Of a stretch of DNA of 6,714 nucleotides, positions 1 through 6,081 are shown piece after piece; position 1 is the first letter of the stretch, and every line of letters starts with the position of its first letter. Below the pieces are notes generated by a model. The model made no database searches. It was not told the DNA's origin and saw only the letters and a program-made list of their open reading frames with translations. The stretch is from Candidatus Dadabacteria bacterium (lineage in GTDB: Bacteria; Bdellovibrionota_C; UBA2361; J135), in the NCBI GenBank assembly GCA_003694225.1, contig RFKT01000338.1, positions 1-6,714 of the forward strand, in the 5' to 3' direction. Made by a program: the position numbers and the translations under genes.

Positions 1-102
1 AGGCAAGGCTACTATGAAAATCTTTTCCGATCATTCGAAGACTCGTGTAGGAAATATCCACGCAGATGGATTGAAGTAAATATGGCGGAGAAGGGAGAGT
101 AG
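1..102 (+). CDS. C-terminal fragment, possible LpxL/HtrB-type lipid A acyltransferase
   Basis: Frame 1 is open from the left edge to a TAG at 100-102, giving the last 33 residues of a protein whose body lies outside the window. The tail has an aromatic, charged helix (YYENLFRSFED) followed by KYPRRWIE. That resembles the 'YP-x-x-W' motif near the C-terminus of the LpxL/HtrB lysophospholipid or lipid A acyltransferases, which act at the inner membrane, but the usual following H-x-R-W is absent. The match rests on a few residues, so the family is a guess; that a gene ends here is more secure. A short hairpin followed by a T-rich stretch lies about 20 bases after the stop. The next gene is on the same strand, with a gap of about 90 bases. 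Confidence 0.45.
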   Translation, partial: RQGYYENLFRSFEDSCRKYPRRWIEVNMAEKGE

Positions 103-118
103 CAAGGCTGGAAGAGGA

Positions 119-148
119 GGGTTGCCCCAAAAGGCAGCTTGATTTTTG
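119..148 (+). terminator. Weak intrinsic terminator-like hairpin after the first gene
   Basis: GTTGCC at 121-126 can pair with GGCAGC at 133-138 (one G-U pair) across a six-base loop, CCAAAA. Two further G-U pairs are possible at the base. A T-rich run, TTGATTTTT, follows at 139-147. Position and form suit a terminator for the gene ending at 102, but the stem is short. Confidence 0.35.
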
Positions 149-191
149 CTTGCACTTTGAACTATGGCAGAGATATGATATTGGGGTGAAT

Positions 192-1319
192 ATGAATAGA
201 ATCATACTATTTCCTCTCTATTTCCTCCTGCTTCTTTCAACGCCGCGGAGTGTGTTCTCTGATTGCCCAGAGGCGGCAAAGCTTTTTGCTAAGGGAGTTG
301 AGCTTTCGGATGGCTCAAAGGCTGAAGAGGGATATTACAGGAAAGCGATAAGCTTATGTCCTAACATGGCGGAAGCCTATTATAACCTAGGTGTGGTATT
401 GGCAAAGAGAGGTGATTATGCATCTGCTATGGATTCCTATAAGAAGGCGGTGGAGCTTTTTCCAAAGGGGATCTATTACACAGCAATAGGTAACCTTAAG
501 CTTCAAATGAAAGATTACTCTGCGGCTAAGGAAGCTTATAACAAAGCGCTAGAGATGGATCCTAAAGATTCTGATGCCTTGCAGGGCTTAAGTGTTGTTT
601 ACAACCATCTTGGGCTTTATACAAAGGCGGAATCGGTTTTAAGAAAGGCGTTAGAACTACAGGGCGATTCTGCTGCTATAAACTATAATCTTGGTGTGGT
701 GTTGGAAAAGCAAAACAAAATAATAGATGCCATAACAGCATATGAAAATGCCATAAGCATCGATGACAGGCACTTTGCGGCGCATTTTTATTTAGGGCTT
801 GCATACCAAAAGACCGGGCGGTACGAAGACAGCAAAAAGGTGTTGGAGCGCGCAGCTACTCTACAGCCGGAGTGGGCGTCGGTATATAGGGCATTGGCAG
901 TAACATACGAGAAATTGGGGGACTTTGAGCGGGCGGAAATGGCTCTTAAAAAGGCGCTAAAGCTTGAGCCTGATTATGTGCCTTCTTTGACCAACTTAGG
1001 CATAATTTTGTTGAGCAAGACAAATCCAAATCCTCTTGAGGCTGAAGCAGTTTTGCAGGAAGCTGTCAAAAAGGATGCAACAAACAGCCGAGCGCTTACA
1101 GCTCTTGGATGGGCGCAGATTGAGCTTGGCAGGAATCAACAGGCTGAAAATTCCCTGAGGCGAGCAATAGAGCTCGATGGTACTAATGCATATGCTTACA
1201 ATACATTGGGTGTTCTCTATTACCGCATGGGAAGAAGCGAGGATGCAGAAGAGGCATTTAAGAAAGCGGTATCTCTTAATCCTGAGATAGCAAGGCTTAA
1301 CAAACGCGTCAACCACTGA
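192..1319 (+). CDS. Secreted tetratricopeptide-repeat (TPR) protein
   Basis: A 375-residue protein made almost entirely of TPR units behind a signal peptide. From the ATG at 192 the N-terminus is MNR, then a hydrophobic core (IILFPLYFLLLL), then a likely signal peptidase I site after VFS, so the mature protein starts near Asp24. The site does not fit a lipobox. About nine 34-residue TPRs run from residue 59 to near the C-terminus, each with the A/G-Y-x-x-L-G ... A-x-x-x-Y/L-x-K-A-x-x-L-x-P pattern, and a partial repeat precedes them. The seventh repeat has a two-residue insertion (KTNPNP). TPR arrays are protein-binding scaffolds, so a periplasmic or envelope assembly role is inferred; the partner is unknown. 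The ATG was preferred over an in-frame TTG at 150 because GGGGTG lies just upstream and translation then starts at the signal peptide. Its 3' end overlaps the convergent aminotransferase gene by 11 bp. Confidence 0.9.
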   Translation: MNRIILFPLYFLLLLSTPRSVFSDCPEAAKLFAKGVELSDGSKAEEGYYRKAISLCPNMAEAYYNLGVVLAKRGDYASAMDSYKKAVELFPKGIYYTAIGNLKLQMKDYSAAKEAYNKALEMDPKDSDALQGLSVVYNHLGLYTKAESVLRKALELQGDSAAINYNLGVVLEKQNKIIDAITAYENAISIDDRHFAAHFYLGLAYQKTGRYEDSKKVLERAATLQPEWASVYRALAVTYEKLGDFERAEMALKKALKLEPDYVPSLTNLGIILLSKTNPNPLEAEAVLQEAVKKDATNSRALTALGWAQIELGRNQQAENSLRRAIELDGTNAYAYNTLGVLYYRMGRSEDAEEAFKKAVSLNPEIARLNKRVNH

Positions 1320-2508
1320 TGTATTCAGCCAAGGACTCTACAGCTTTTTTAAGCCTATTTTCAGGCAATACAGCTGCAAAGCGGGCATATTCTCCAAATT
1401 TTGATCCAAAAACTTCACCTGGCATAACAGCGATGCCTCTGTCGCGGAGCAGAGACATGGCAAATTGGAGAGAAGGGGTTCTGCCTGATTGAGAAAGGGT
1501 AAATTTTTGAACGAGACTGGGAGGCATTTTCCCCCACACACATGCGCCTCCTTTAGGAGGATCGATCTCCCATTCATGTTGTTTTAACGCTTTACATAGG
1601 ATATTAATCCTGCTTTTGTAAGCTCGTTTAGGAGCTTCGACTCCATCTGGAAGCATCAAGCCAACCCCCGCTCCTAGTTGAGCCGGTATGAATATGCCAT
1701 AGTCAATGTGCGATTTTAGCTGGCTTACTGATTCGACAATTGCGGCGTCTCCTGCAAGGCAGGCTATTCTCCAGCCTGGAATACAGTAGGCTTTTGACAT
1801 ACTGTATATTTCAAGAAGGTTTTTTTTGCTCTTAGAGCTAGCAAGGAGGCTTTCCGCATTTCCCTCGAAAAGCAGTTCTCCGTATGTAAAGTCGTTTGCT
1901 ACGATGCAGTTGTGATTATAAGCTAAGGCAGATATCTCGTCCCAAAAGGTTTGGCTTACCGTTATACCGCCAGGATTGGAAGGAAAGTTTAAGAGCACTA
2001 TGCCTATATCGGTATGTTTCAGCTTATCTTTGATACATTGAAGCATATAGCTTTCATCAAGTGATACCGGGAATGTCTCTATCTTCATCCTGTGAAGCTT
2101 TGCCGCCGATATATAGGCAGGATAAAGTGGTTCACCTAAAAGTATGGCTGGGCAACTTGGGCGTACTACTGTCAAAATTCTTAACACTGCGCCCTTACAC
2201 CCCATTGTAACGCATATTTCCGTGTCAGGATCTAACACAACGCCAAAAGCTGATTCGTATTTATGTGCAAAAGCCTGCCTTAATTTGCGTATTCCCTTAG
2301 ATACAGAATATCTGTGGCTGTCTCCCTTTAAGACAGCCCTTATAAATGCATCAACAATTTCCCTGTGAGGTTTTATGTCAGGGTTGATCATAGACAGATC
2401 AAAGAGTTCTCTGCCTTCAGTTATTACCTCTTTTTTTAATGCCTGTATTATCGTAAGAGGGGATTCCTGCAGCCAAAAAACACTGTTTTTTTGCGCGAGT
2501 CTTGACAT
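1309..2508 (-). CDS. PLP-dependent class I aminotransferase, AlaC / LL-DAP aminotransferase-like
   Basis: A 399-residue fold-type I aminotransferase, full length for the family. Numbered from the ATG at 2508, it has the substrate-loop segment HRYSVSKGIRKLR near residue 65, NFPSNPGG (Asn178) that contacts the PLP ring, ANDFTYGEL (Asp206 and Tyr209), the Schiff-base lysine in SMSKAYCIPGWR (Lys239, with Arg247 binding the phosphate), and ARFAAVLPENR near the end, whose Arg376 should bind the substrate carboxylate. Spacing and wording follow AlaC-type alanine and LL-diaminopimelate aminotransferases (compare the HDYGxFxPxQ element, here IDYGIFIPAQ), so a pyruvate- or 2-oxoglutarate-linked amino acid transamination in the cytoplasm is expected. 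The exact substrate cannot be read from sequence. An in-frame TTG at 2517 would add three residues; the ATG is preferred because GGA lies just upstream. The gene is divergent from the kinase-like gene and convergent with the TPR gene. Confidence 0.9.
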   Translation of the reverse strand: MSRLAQKNSVFWLQESPLTIIQALKKEVITEGRELFDLSMINPDIKPHREIVDAFIRAVLKGDSHRYSVSKGIRKLRQAFAHKYESAFGVVLDPDTEICVTMGCKGAVLRILTVVRPSCPAILLGEPLYPAYISAAKLHRMKIETFPVSLDESYMLQCIKDKLKHTDIGIVLLNFPSNPGGITVSQTFWDEISALAYNHNCIVANDFTYGELLFEGNAESLLASSKSKKNLLEIYSMSKAYCIPGWRIACLAGDAAIVESVSQLKSHIDYGIFIPAQLGAGVGLMLPDGVEAPKRAYKSRINILCKALKQHEWEIDPPKGGACVWGKMPPSLVQKFTLSQSGRTPSLQFAMSLLRDRGIAVMPGEVFGSKFGEYARFAAVLPENRLKKAVESLAEYISG

Positions 2509-2568
2509 AGTTTCCAATTGTTCAATGGTGAAGTTGATTGTTATGCTCTTAATGTAGTAGCGTCAGGA

Positions 2569-2597
2569 ATATTAGCTGTATGCGAGGGAAAATACAA
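2569..2597 (-). promoter_or_regulatory. Candidate promoter for the aminotransferase gene
   Basis: Read on the minus strand, TTGTAT (2597-2592) is followed after exactly 17 bases by TAATAT (2574-2569), a plausible sigma-70-type -35/-10 pair. It would give a leader of about 50-60 bases before the ATG at 2508. The boxes match consensus only partly (3/6 and 4/6 by eye), so this is a suggestion. Confidence 0.3.
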
Positions 2598-2608
2598 CAT
2601 TTGAGAAC

Positions 2609-3133
2609 ATGCTGGATTTGATAACAAGCACAGAAGAAGCCCTGTTTTTAGTCTATGACGATAATGCAGTTGTTTATGGACTGTGGGGGGGGATTGATGG
2701 AGTGAAACGTGAAGGGCAAATCAAGGAATTGGGAGATCTCTTTACAGCCGAATCAGTGCGGGAAGTGCTCCTATCCGAAAATTTAACCTTGAGTCATATC
2801 GCATTTCGCGACTGTCCTGACAAGCGCTACAGCGCTGTATCGGTTAGACTTTCTTCTTGTGAGTCGCCTTTTAAATGGATGCTCGTTGTATCTAAGCATG
2901 TGGCAGGGACGCCCGCGATTTTGCTCCATCTGAAAAGGTTATTTCATAACATAAAGTCCCCTTTGGGAATTATACAGGGGATAGCAGAGCTTGCTTTAGA
3001 CGAGGCGGCAGCAGACAGGGCGGAAATAGAGAGCATTCACCTTGAACAGATTAGGGATGCATGCAAAAAGGCCGCTAAGTTAATTGATGAGTTTTGTGCC
3101 AAGCATGTTGTGGGCGAACAAAGCTCGCTATAA
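2609..3133 (+). CDS. Histidine-kinase-like protein: PAS-like region plus DHp domain, no ATPase domain
   Basis: A 174-residue cytoplasmic protein without membrane segments. Residues about 10-97 look PAS-like: they open with ALFLVYDDNAVVYGLW and close with a strand, WMLVVSK. Residues 104-165 look like a two-helix DHp (HisKA) domain: the H-box FHNIKSPLGIIQGIAELAL has the candidate phospho-acceptor His113, and a second helix runs from about 138 to 165. The residue after His is Asn, where most kinases carry Glu or Asp. The protein stops right after the second helix; no N, G1 or G2 box of a HATPase domain follows in any frame before the convergent SCP2 gene. It could be a phosphotransferase of the Spo0B type, a partner for a separate kinase, or a decayed kinase. 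Codons 26-28 lie in a run of eight G. The ATG at 2609 lacks a clear ribosome binding site; GAGGGA lies about 20 bases upstream, and an in-frame CTG is at 2576. Confidence 0.75.
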   Translation: MLDLITSTEEALFLVYDDNAVVYGLWGGIDGVKREGQIKELGDLFTAESVREVLLSENLTLSHIAFRDCPDKRYSAVSVRLSSCESPFKWMLVVSKHVAGTPAILLHLKRLFHNIKSPLGIIQGIAELALDEAAADRAEIESIHLEQIRDACKKAAKLIDEFCAKHVVGEQSSL

Positions 3134-3169
3134 AGGCAATTGTAGGTTAAGTTGTAAGTTCTATTCGCA

Positions 3170-3556
3170 TTAAGTAGGGGTTATAAGATTAAAGAAATAG
3201 ATTGGGAGTTCAGGAGAGCCCTCTATATTGATCTTTTCAGATAAAAGGCAGATCTGCGGATTAAGTGAACCTTCGGCAATCCTCACCAGCGTCTCTTCCG
3301 ACAAAGTGATGCTAGCATCCACCTCAGGGGAATCATTGCCATCCAGCTTGTATGCATGTGCCCGATTTTCACTCCAATCAAATATATATTCTCCTGTATC
3401 TGAAACGGTAATTTTCAGCCTGCCTCTTAATTTGCTGCGCAGGTGGTCAGAGGCTCTTTCCGTTCTGTGTATTGCCTCCTCTAAGATTACTGCATCCGCA
3501 GTATCAAGGCGTTTTTTCTTCTGAGAGCGCCCCGATATGAAATCACTTTCGCTCAT
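3170..3556 (-). CDS. SCP2 sterol-carrier-like domain protein
   Basis: A 128-residue soluble protein. After a charged N-terminal stretch (about residues 1-30, including QKKKR) comes a helix (LEEAIHRTERASDHLRSKL), then an SCP2-type core: strands GRLKITVSDTGEYIFDWS, then DASITLSEETLVRIAEGSLNPQICLLSEKINIEGS. The 'aD-x-x-I-x-ls-e-x-l-x-x-i-x-x-G-x-x-n-p ... g-k-i-x-i-x-G' pattern is characteristic of SCP2 domains, which bind lipids or other hydrophobic ligands in a tunnel. The short stand-alone form is common in bacteria, usually with no known ligand, and none is suggested here. The ATG at 3556 has AGGG about nine bases upstream, which supports the start. It converges on the kinase-like gene with a 36-bp gap and no clear terminator, and diverges from coaE. 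Confidence 0.8.
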   Translation of the reverse strand: MSESDFISGRSQKKKRLDTADAVILEEAIHRTERASDHLRSKLRGRLKITVSDTGEYIFDWSENRAHAYKLDGNDSPEVDASITLSEETLVRIAEGSLNPQICLLSEKINIEGSPELPIYFFNLITPT

Positions 3557-3613
3557 TGTTGATACCCTATTGAGAGTGATAAAACATTCAACTTCCCCTT
3601 AGATCATATACAT

Positions 3614-3630
3614 TATGATGCACTATGATG
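3614..3630. repeat. Two phased TATGATG repeats between the SCP2 gene and coaE
   Basis: TATGATG occurs at 3614-3620 and again at 3624-3630, a ten-base period that places both copies on the same helix face. An ATCAT at 3603-3607 forms a small inverted repeat with the first copy (ATCAT/ATGAT). The divergent intergenic location suits an operator or promoter element, but the copies are short and could be chance. Confidence 0.3.
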
Positions 3631-3658
3631 GCAATAAGCTGTACTGAGACTTGTTCCT

Positions 3659-4303
3659 ATGGTAGATAAATGCCGTATGGCTACCAGTGGATGCCTCACA
3701 GTTGGGCTTACAGGCTCTATAGGTTCTGGAAAAAGCGAAGTGGCCAGGCTTTTTAAGGAGCTGGGAGCTGCTGTCATAGATTCTGACCAGTTGGCGCGTG
3801 AAGCTGTCAAACCCGGTTCTCTCGGGTTACAACAGGTGGTAGAGTTGTTTGGCGCTGATGTTCTTAATCGGGATGGCTCATTAAACCGGAAGATGGTGGG
3901 GGAAATAGTGTTTAGCGACGCTGTGAAGAGAAAACAGCTTGAAACCATACTTCATCCCATTATTCGGGGGTTACACAAGGATAAAATGCAAGAGATCATC
4001 GCTCAAGGAAATTTGAGCCTAGTCATAAGTGTCATACCCCTTTTGTTTGAGTCTGGTTTGAGCTACCCAGAGCTTTCTAAGATTATTGTTGTTACTGCAC
4101 CAAAGAGCGTATGCATAGAAAGGATAATGAAAAGAGACGGCTGTAGCCGTGAGTTTGCAGAGAGGAAATTTGATGCCCAGATGAGCCCTGAAGAGAAGGT
4201 AAAGCGGGCTGATATTGTTATTGAAAATTCTTCTTCCTTAAGCGATCTAAAAGAGAAGGTAGGGGAAGTATATAAATCCTTAGTAGCGGATGATCGCTTT
4301 TGA
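3659..4303 (+). CDS. coaE: Dephospho-CoA kinase
   Basis: A 214-residue enzyme for the last step of coenzyme A synthesis, ATP-dependent phosphorylation of the 3'-hydroxyl of dephospho-CoA. The Walker A loop GLTGSIGSGKS ends with Lys25 and Ser26. It is followed by VIDSDQLAREAV (the conserved D-x-D, Asp41/Asp43), the ILHPIIR element near residue 97, IPLLFESGL near 126, and the lid region RIMKRDGCSREFAERKFDAQMSPEEK that closes over ATP, ending with ADIVIEN. Length and motif order are normal for CoaE. The start is uncertain: the ATG at 3659 and an in-frame ATG at 3677 both lack a good ribosome binding site, and the second would leave only nine residues before the P-loop glycine, as many CoaE proteins have. 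It stands alone rather than beside polA, mutM or coaD, and converges on thiE. Confidence 0.93.
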   Translation: MVDKCRMATSGCLTVGLTGSIGSGKSEVARLFKELGAAVIDSDQLAREAVKPGSLGLQQVVELFGADVLNRDGSLNRKMVGEIVFSDAVKRKQLETILHPIIRGLHKDKMQEIIAQGNLSLVISVIPLLFESGLSYPELSKIIVVTAPKSVCIERIMKRDGCSREFAERKFDAQMSPEEKVKRADIVIENSSSLSDLKEKVGEVYKSLVADDRF

Positions 4304-4315
4304 TCTGAGATCATC
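4289..4315. repeat. Inverted repeat at the 3' end of coaE
   Basis: GATGATC at 4289-4295 and GATCATC at 4309-4315 are perfect 7-base inverted repeats with a 13-base loop that contains the coaE stop codon. A smaller TGATC/GATCA hairpin nests inside. No T-run follows on either strand (GAAAAAG on plus), so it is not a standard intrinsic terminator, though it lies in the convergent coaE/thiE gap where one would be expected. Confidence 0.3.
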
Positions 4316-4346
4316 GAAAAAGTCTTCAATCTACCTTTGCTGCTTT

Positions 4347-4919
4347 TTACAGATGGTTTTCTTTAAGAAGCTCCATCCACTCTATAATTTCCTCTGGCTC
4401 CATGTTTCCGACTGCTCCTATAGATGCTATGCCGTACACACCTGTGTCTGCAACTTGTCTAGAATTGTCTCTTGTTATCCCGCCTATTGCTATAACGGGA
4501 ATAGGAACAGCCTTTACCACTTCCTTAAGCAGTTTTGTTCCCTTTGGAGGTTGAACCATTTCCTTTGATATAGTGTTATATATAGGACCAAACGCTATGT
4601 AATCCGGGTTAAATTCCATTGCCCTATCTATTTCTTGGAAGTCGTGTGTTGATATTCCAAGCTTTATGGACCGCTTGCTTAACACCTCTTTTGGGTATCG
4701 CTCTAAGTCCTTTTGCCCCAAATGCACACCCCAAGCATTAAGCCTTTGAGCGTCTTCTAAGGAATCATTGATTATTATTTTGGATGAAGTTGCTTCTGCT
4801 ACTGGCAAAATTTCAGGCACTCCGTTAATCTTATCCCTGAATTGCACGAAGGGAATGTTTAGGCTTGTGTAAAAGTGAAAACGGGATGTTTTTGGGGTGA
4901 TTGCGTATAAATATGTCAT
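4347..4919 (-). CDS. thiE: Thiamine-phosphate synthase
   Basis: A 190-residue TIM-barrel protein that should join HMP-pyrophosphate and thiazole phosphate to form thiamine phosphate. Family motifs appear in order: YAIT at the first strand, VQFRDK (Arg28, Lys30), IINDS (Asn51, Asp52), GVHLGQKDL (Asp71), KLGISTHDFQEIDRA (Ser90), DYIAFGPIYNTISKEM (Thr116, Lys119) and PVIAIGGIT for the phosphate loop. The STHDxxEIDxA wording matches ThiE closely. FGPIYNT argues against TenI, the thiazole tautomerase, which carries a His at that loop. It is about 20 residues shorter than usual, mainly in the first two loop-helix segments. The ATG at 4919 lacks a clear ribosome binding site, but a TATAAT lies 34-39 bases upstream. 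No other thiamine gene is nearby, and I see no TPP riboswitch in the 80-base leader region. Confidence 0.87.
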   Translation of the reverse strand: MTYLYAITPKTSRFHFYTSLNIPFVQFRDKINGVPEILPVAEATSSKIIINDSLEDAQRLNAWGVHLGQKDLERYPKEVLSKRSIKLGISTHDFQEIDRAMEFNPDYIAFGPIYNTISKEMVQPPKGTKLLKEVVKAVPIPVIAIGGITRDNSRQVADTGVYGIASIGAVGNMEPEEIIEWMELLKENHL

Positions 4920-4952
4920 GGCAAGTATTTATATATTACAAAGCTCAACAAT

Positions 4953-4979
4953 ATTATACTTTGATGTGTTTTGCCGCAA
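4953..4979 (-). promoter_or_regulatory. Candidate thiE promoter with consensus -10 box
   Basis: On the minus strand a perfect TATAAT lies at 4958-4953, giving a leader of about 25-30 bases before the thiE ATG at 4919. A possible -35, TTGCGG at 4979-4974, is only 15 bases away, so spacing is short. On the plus strand an overlapping TATACT at 4955-4960 could serve the divergent membrane-protein gene, though it has no good -35. Confidence 0.4.
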
Positions 4980-5015
4980 AAGTTTCCCTAAGTCTGATTT
5001 TTGGGATTAAACGTA

Positions 5016-5729
5016 GTGATTGTAGTTGACCAGATACGTAATGTTGTTGCCCTGCCATTTAAGTATATTGGCGGCGTCTTTGAAATATTAAGAACAAAAG
5101 CGTTGATTACTCCCCTTTTAATTCCTTATTTGATGGGCGTGGCCGTTTTTTTGGGGCTTTTATACCCCTTGTGGCTTCTTTCTGGGATGATTACAGGAGG
5201 TTTTGGAGATTCCCTGTGGATTTTGAACCTTGATTTTGTTCAGACCGCCATTAAAGTGGTTGTATGCGGAATAGCAGCATCAGTTCTCAGTGTGATCTTA
5301 ACTCTTATATTAAATGCGTTCTATATCGATAAATTTGTCGAAAAAGCGATTCTTCTGCGCGGAGGAGCTCTTTCTAGCCATAGGCCTTTTTGGAAGATGG
5401 CGCTTGAGGAAACACTTAAGGGAATTTTGCTTTTGTTTGCATATCTGTTGTTGTTTATAGGGGGATTCTTGGGACCTTTGGCTCTCGCTGTTATTTTAAT
5501 AAGCGCGCTTATAATGGGGTGGGAGTGCGTTGACCTCCCTTTAGCTGTGGCGGGCTATCCTCTTTCCCGTAGGATAGGAATCGCTTTAAGAAAGCCTTTA
5601 GAGGTTCTTGGGATAGGAATAGTGTTTGGAGTCTGTGTATCTGTGCCCCTTTTGGGGACCTTCTTGGTTCCACCCTGCTATTTGGTCGCTATTGACACCT
5701 TTAAGGAGAATTTTCAAGTCAGTCAATAA
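5016..5729 (+). CDS. EI24/CysZ-family integral membrane protein
   Basis: About 237 residues, strongly hydrophobic. Counting from an in-frame TTG at 5001, membrane segments fall near residues 35-62, 78-108, 138-158, 158-178 and 201-230. The region from RPFWKMALEETLKG through GWECVDLPLAVAGY to the final VPLLGTFLVPPCYLVAID matches the EI24 domain, whose bacterial members include CysZ, a sulfate uptake protein; the VPLL-x-x-x-x-VPP ending is typical. There are no cys genes here, so sulfate transport is not supported over some other role and no gene symbol is given. Start choice: GTG at 5016 has GGGA nine bases upstream, while TTG at 5001 has no ribosome binding site; both give the same mature topology. 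It diverges from thiE. Its stop is immediately followed by a weak AACAC/GTGTT hairpin with five T at 5728-5754. Confidence 0.85.
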   Translation: MIVVDQIRNVVALPFKYIGGVFEILRTKALITPLLIPYLMGVAVFLGLLYPLWLLSGMITGGFGDSLWILNLDFVQTAIKVVVCGIAASVLSVILTLILNAFYIDKFVEKAILLRGGALSSHRPFWKMALEETLKGILLLFAYLLLFIGGFLGPLALAVILISALIMGWECVDLPLAVAGYPLSRRIGIALRKPLEVLGIGIVFGVCVSVPLLGTFLVPPCYLVAIDTFKENFQVSQ

Positions 5730-6028
5730 CACGCTGATATCTTTGGGTGTTTTTGCCTTGTCGACCTTTTAGAGCTTTCTGCCTTAACGTTATCTTGGTT
5801 CCTACAATGGAGGTTTTGAGGTAGAATGAGAGGGAGGGCTTTCCCGCTCTTAAGCTGTTGAGTTAGGTAGTATGCATAGTTAGAACCTACAAGTATTGAA
5901 CGGGAGTCGCCTCTGAATCTGGATACAATGCCGCCCTGGGTAATTTTCAGTGAGCGGACTGTAGAAGGATTTATGCTTTTTGAAGCTGTGACGCCCACCT
6001 GTTGAGGTGTGGAGTTCATACTACTCAT
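5723..6028 (-). CDS. Doubtful small basic hypothetical protein
   Basis: The only sizeable open frame in the 434 bases between the EI24-family gene and murD. From ATG at 6028 (a second ATG is at 6019 and an in-frame TTG at 6040) it gives 101 residues rich in Ser, Lys, Arg, Gln and Asn, with only three acidic residues and no signal peptide, membrane segment or motif I recognise. A mid-part (ITQGGIVSRFRGDSRSILVGSNYAYYLTQQL) reads like a folded protein, whereas the C-terminal 35 residues look low-complexity and basic. GAGTGG before the ATG is a weak ribosome binding site. Evidence for: it fits the strict strand alternation and has no competing plus-strand frame. Against: odd composition and no recognised family. 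If real, it overlaps the EI24-family gene by 7 bp tail-to-tail. If not, the whole stretch from 5730 to 6040 is non-coding. Confidence 0.35.
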   Translation of the reverse strand: MSSMNSTPQQVGVTASKSINPSTVRSLKITQGGIVSRFRGDSRSILVGSNYAYYLTQQLKSGKALPLILPQNLHCRNQDNVKAESSKRSTRQKHPKISACY

Positions 6029-6040
6029 ACTGCCACTCAA

Positions 6041-6081
6041 AAGGAGGGAAAGCCTTTTTTTGTTTTTGTCCCTTCTTTTTT
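6041..6081 (+). terminator. Intrinsic terminator upstream of murD
   Basis: AAGGAGGGA at 6041-6049 can pair with TCCCTTCTT at 6069-6077 as nine base pairs with one G-U, and the T-run at 6076-6081 overlaps the stem end. A smaller AAGG/CCTT hairpin with a following T-run (6054-6061) sits inside, so two alternative foldings both end in T. It would stop plus-strand transcripts coming through the EI24-family gene before murD. It also contains a perfect AAGGAGGG ribosome-binding-like sequence that has no nearby start codon. Confidence 0.5.

Noticed and set aside
150..191. TTGCAC (150-155) and TATGAT (174-179) as a TPR-gene promoter
   Set aside because: Spacing is acceptable (18 bases), but the start of transcription would fall on or after the GGGGTG ribosome binding site that supports the ATG at 192.
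996..1316. Minus-strand open frame antisense to the TPR gene
   Set aside because: Complement of a clear TPR array; cysteine-rich, low-order translation with no family features.
1547..1560. CCTCCT/AGGAGG palindrome within the aminotransferase gene
   Set aside because: It encodes the Pro-Pro-Lys-Gly-Gly segment typical of this enzyme family; the symmetry follows from those codons and the stem is short with no T-run.
2375..2557. Plus-strand small frame across the aminotransferase start
   Set aside because: Mostly antisense to the aminotransferase N-terminus, with no protein-like motifs and no ribosome binding site.
4920..5000. TPP riboswitch upstream of thiE
   Set aside because: The region is short, AT-rich and lacks the conserved CTGAGA and ACCTGA elements on the minus strand.
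5728..5754. Hairpin AACAC/GTGTT with five T after the EI24-family gene
   Set aside because: Five AT-leaning pairs with a 14-base loop are too weak to call a terminator on their own; mentioned only in the gene entry.
5730..6081. Structured RNA gene (RNase P RNA, tmRNA or 6S) ending at the terminator
   Set aside because: The size is right for RNase P RNA, but none of the conserved core sequences of RNase P RNA or tmRNA are seen on either strand, and no long paired ends suggest 6S RNA.
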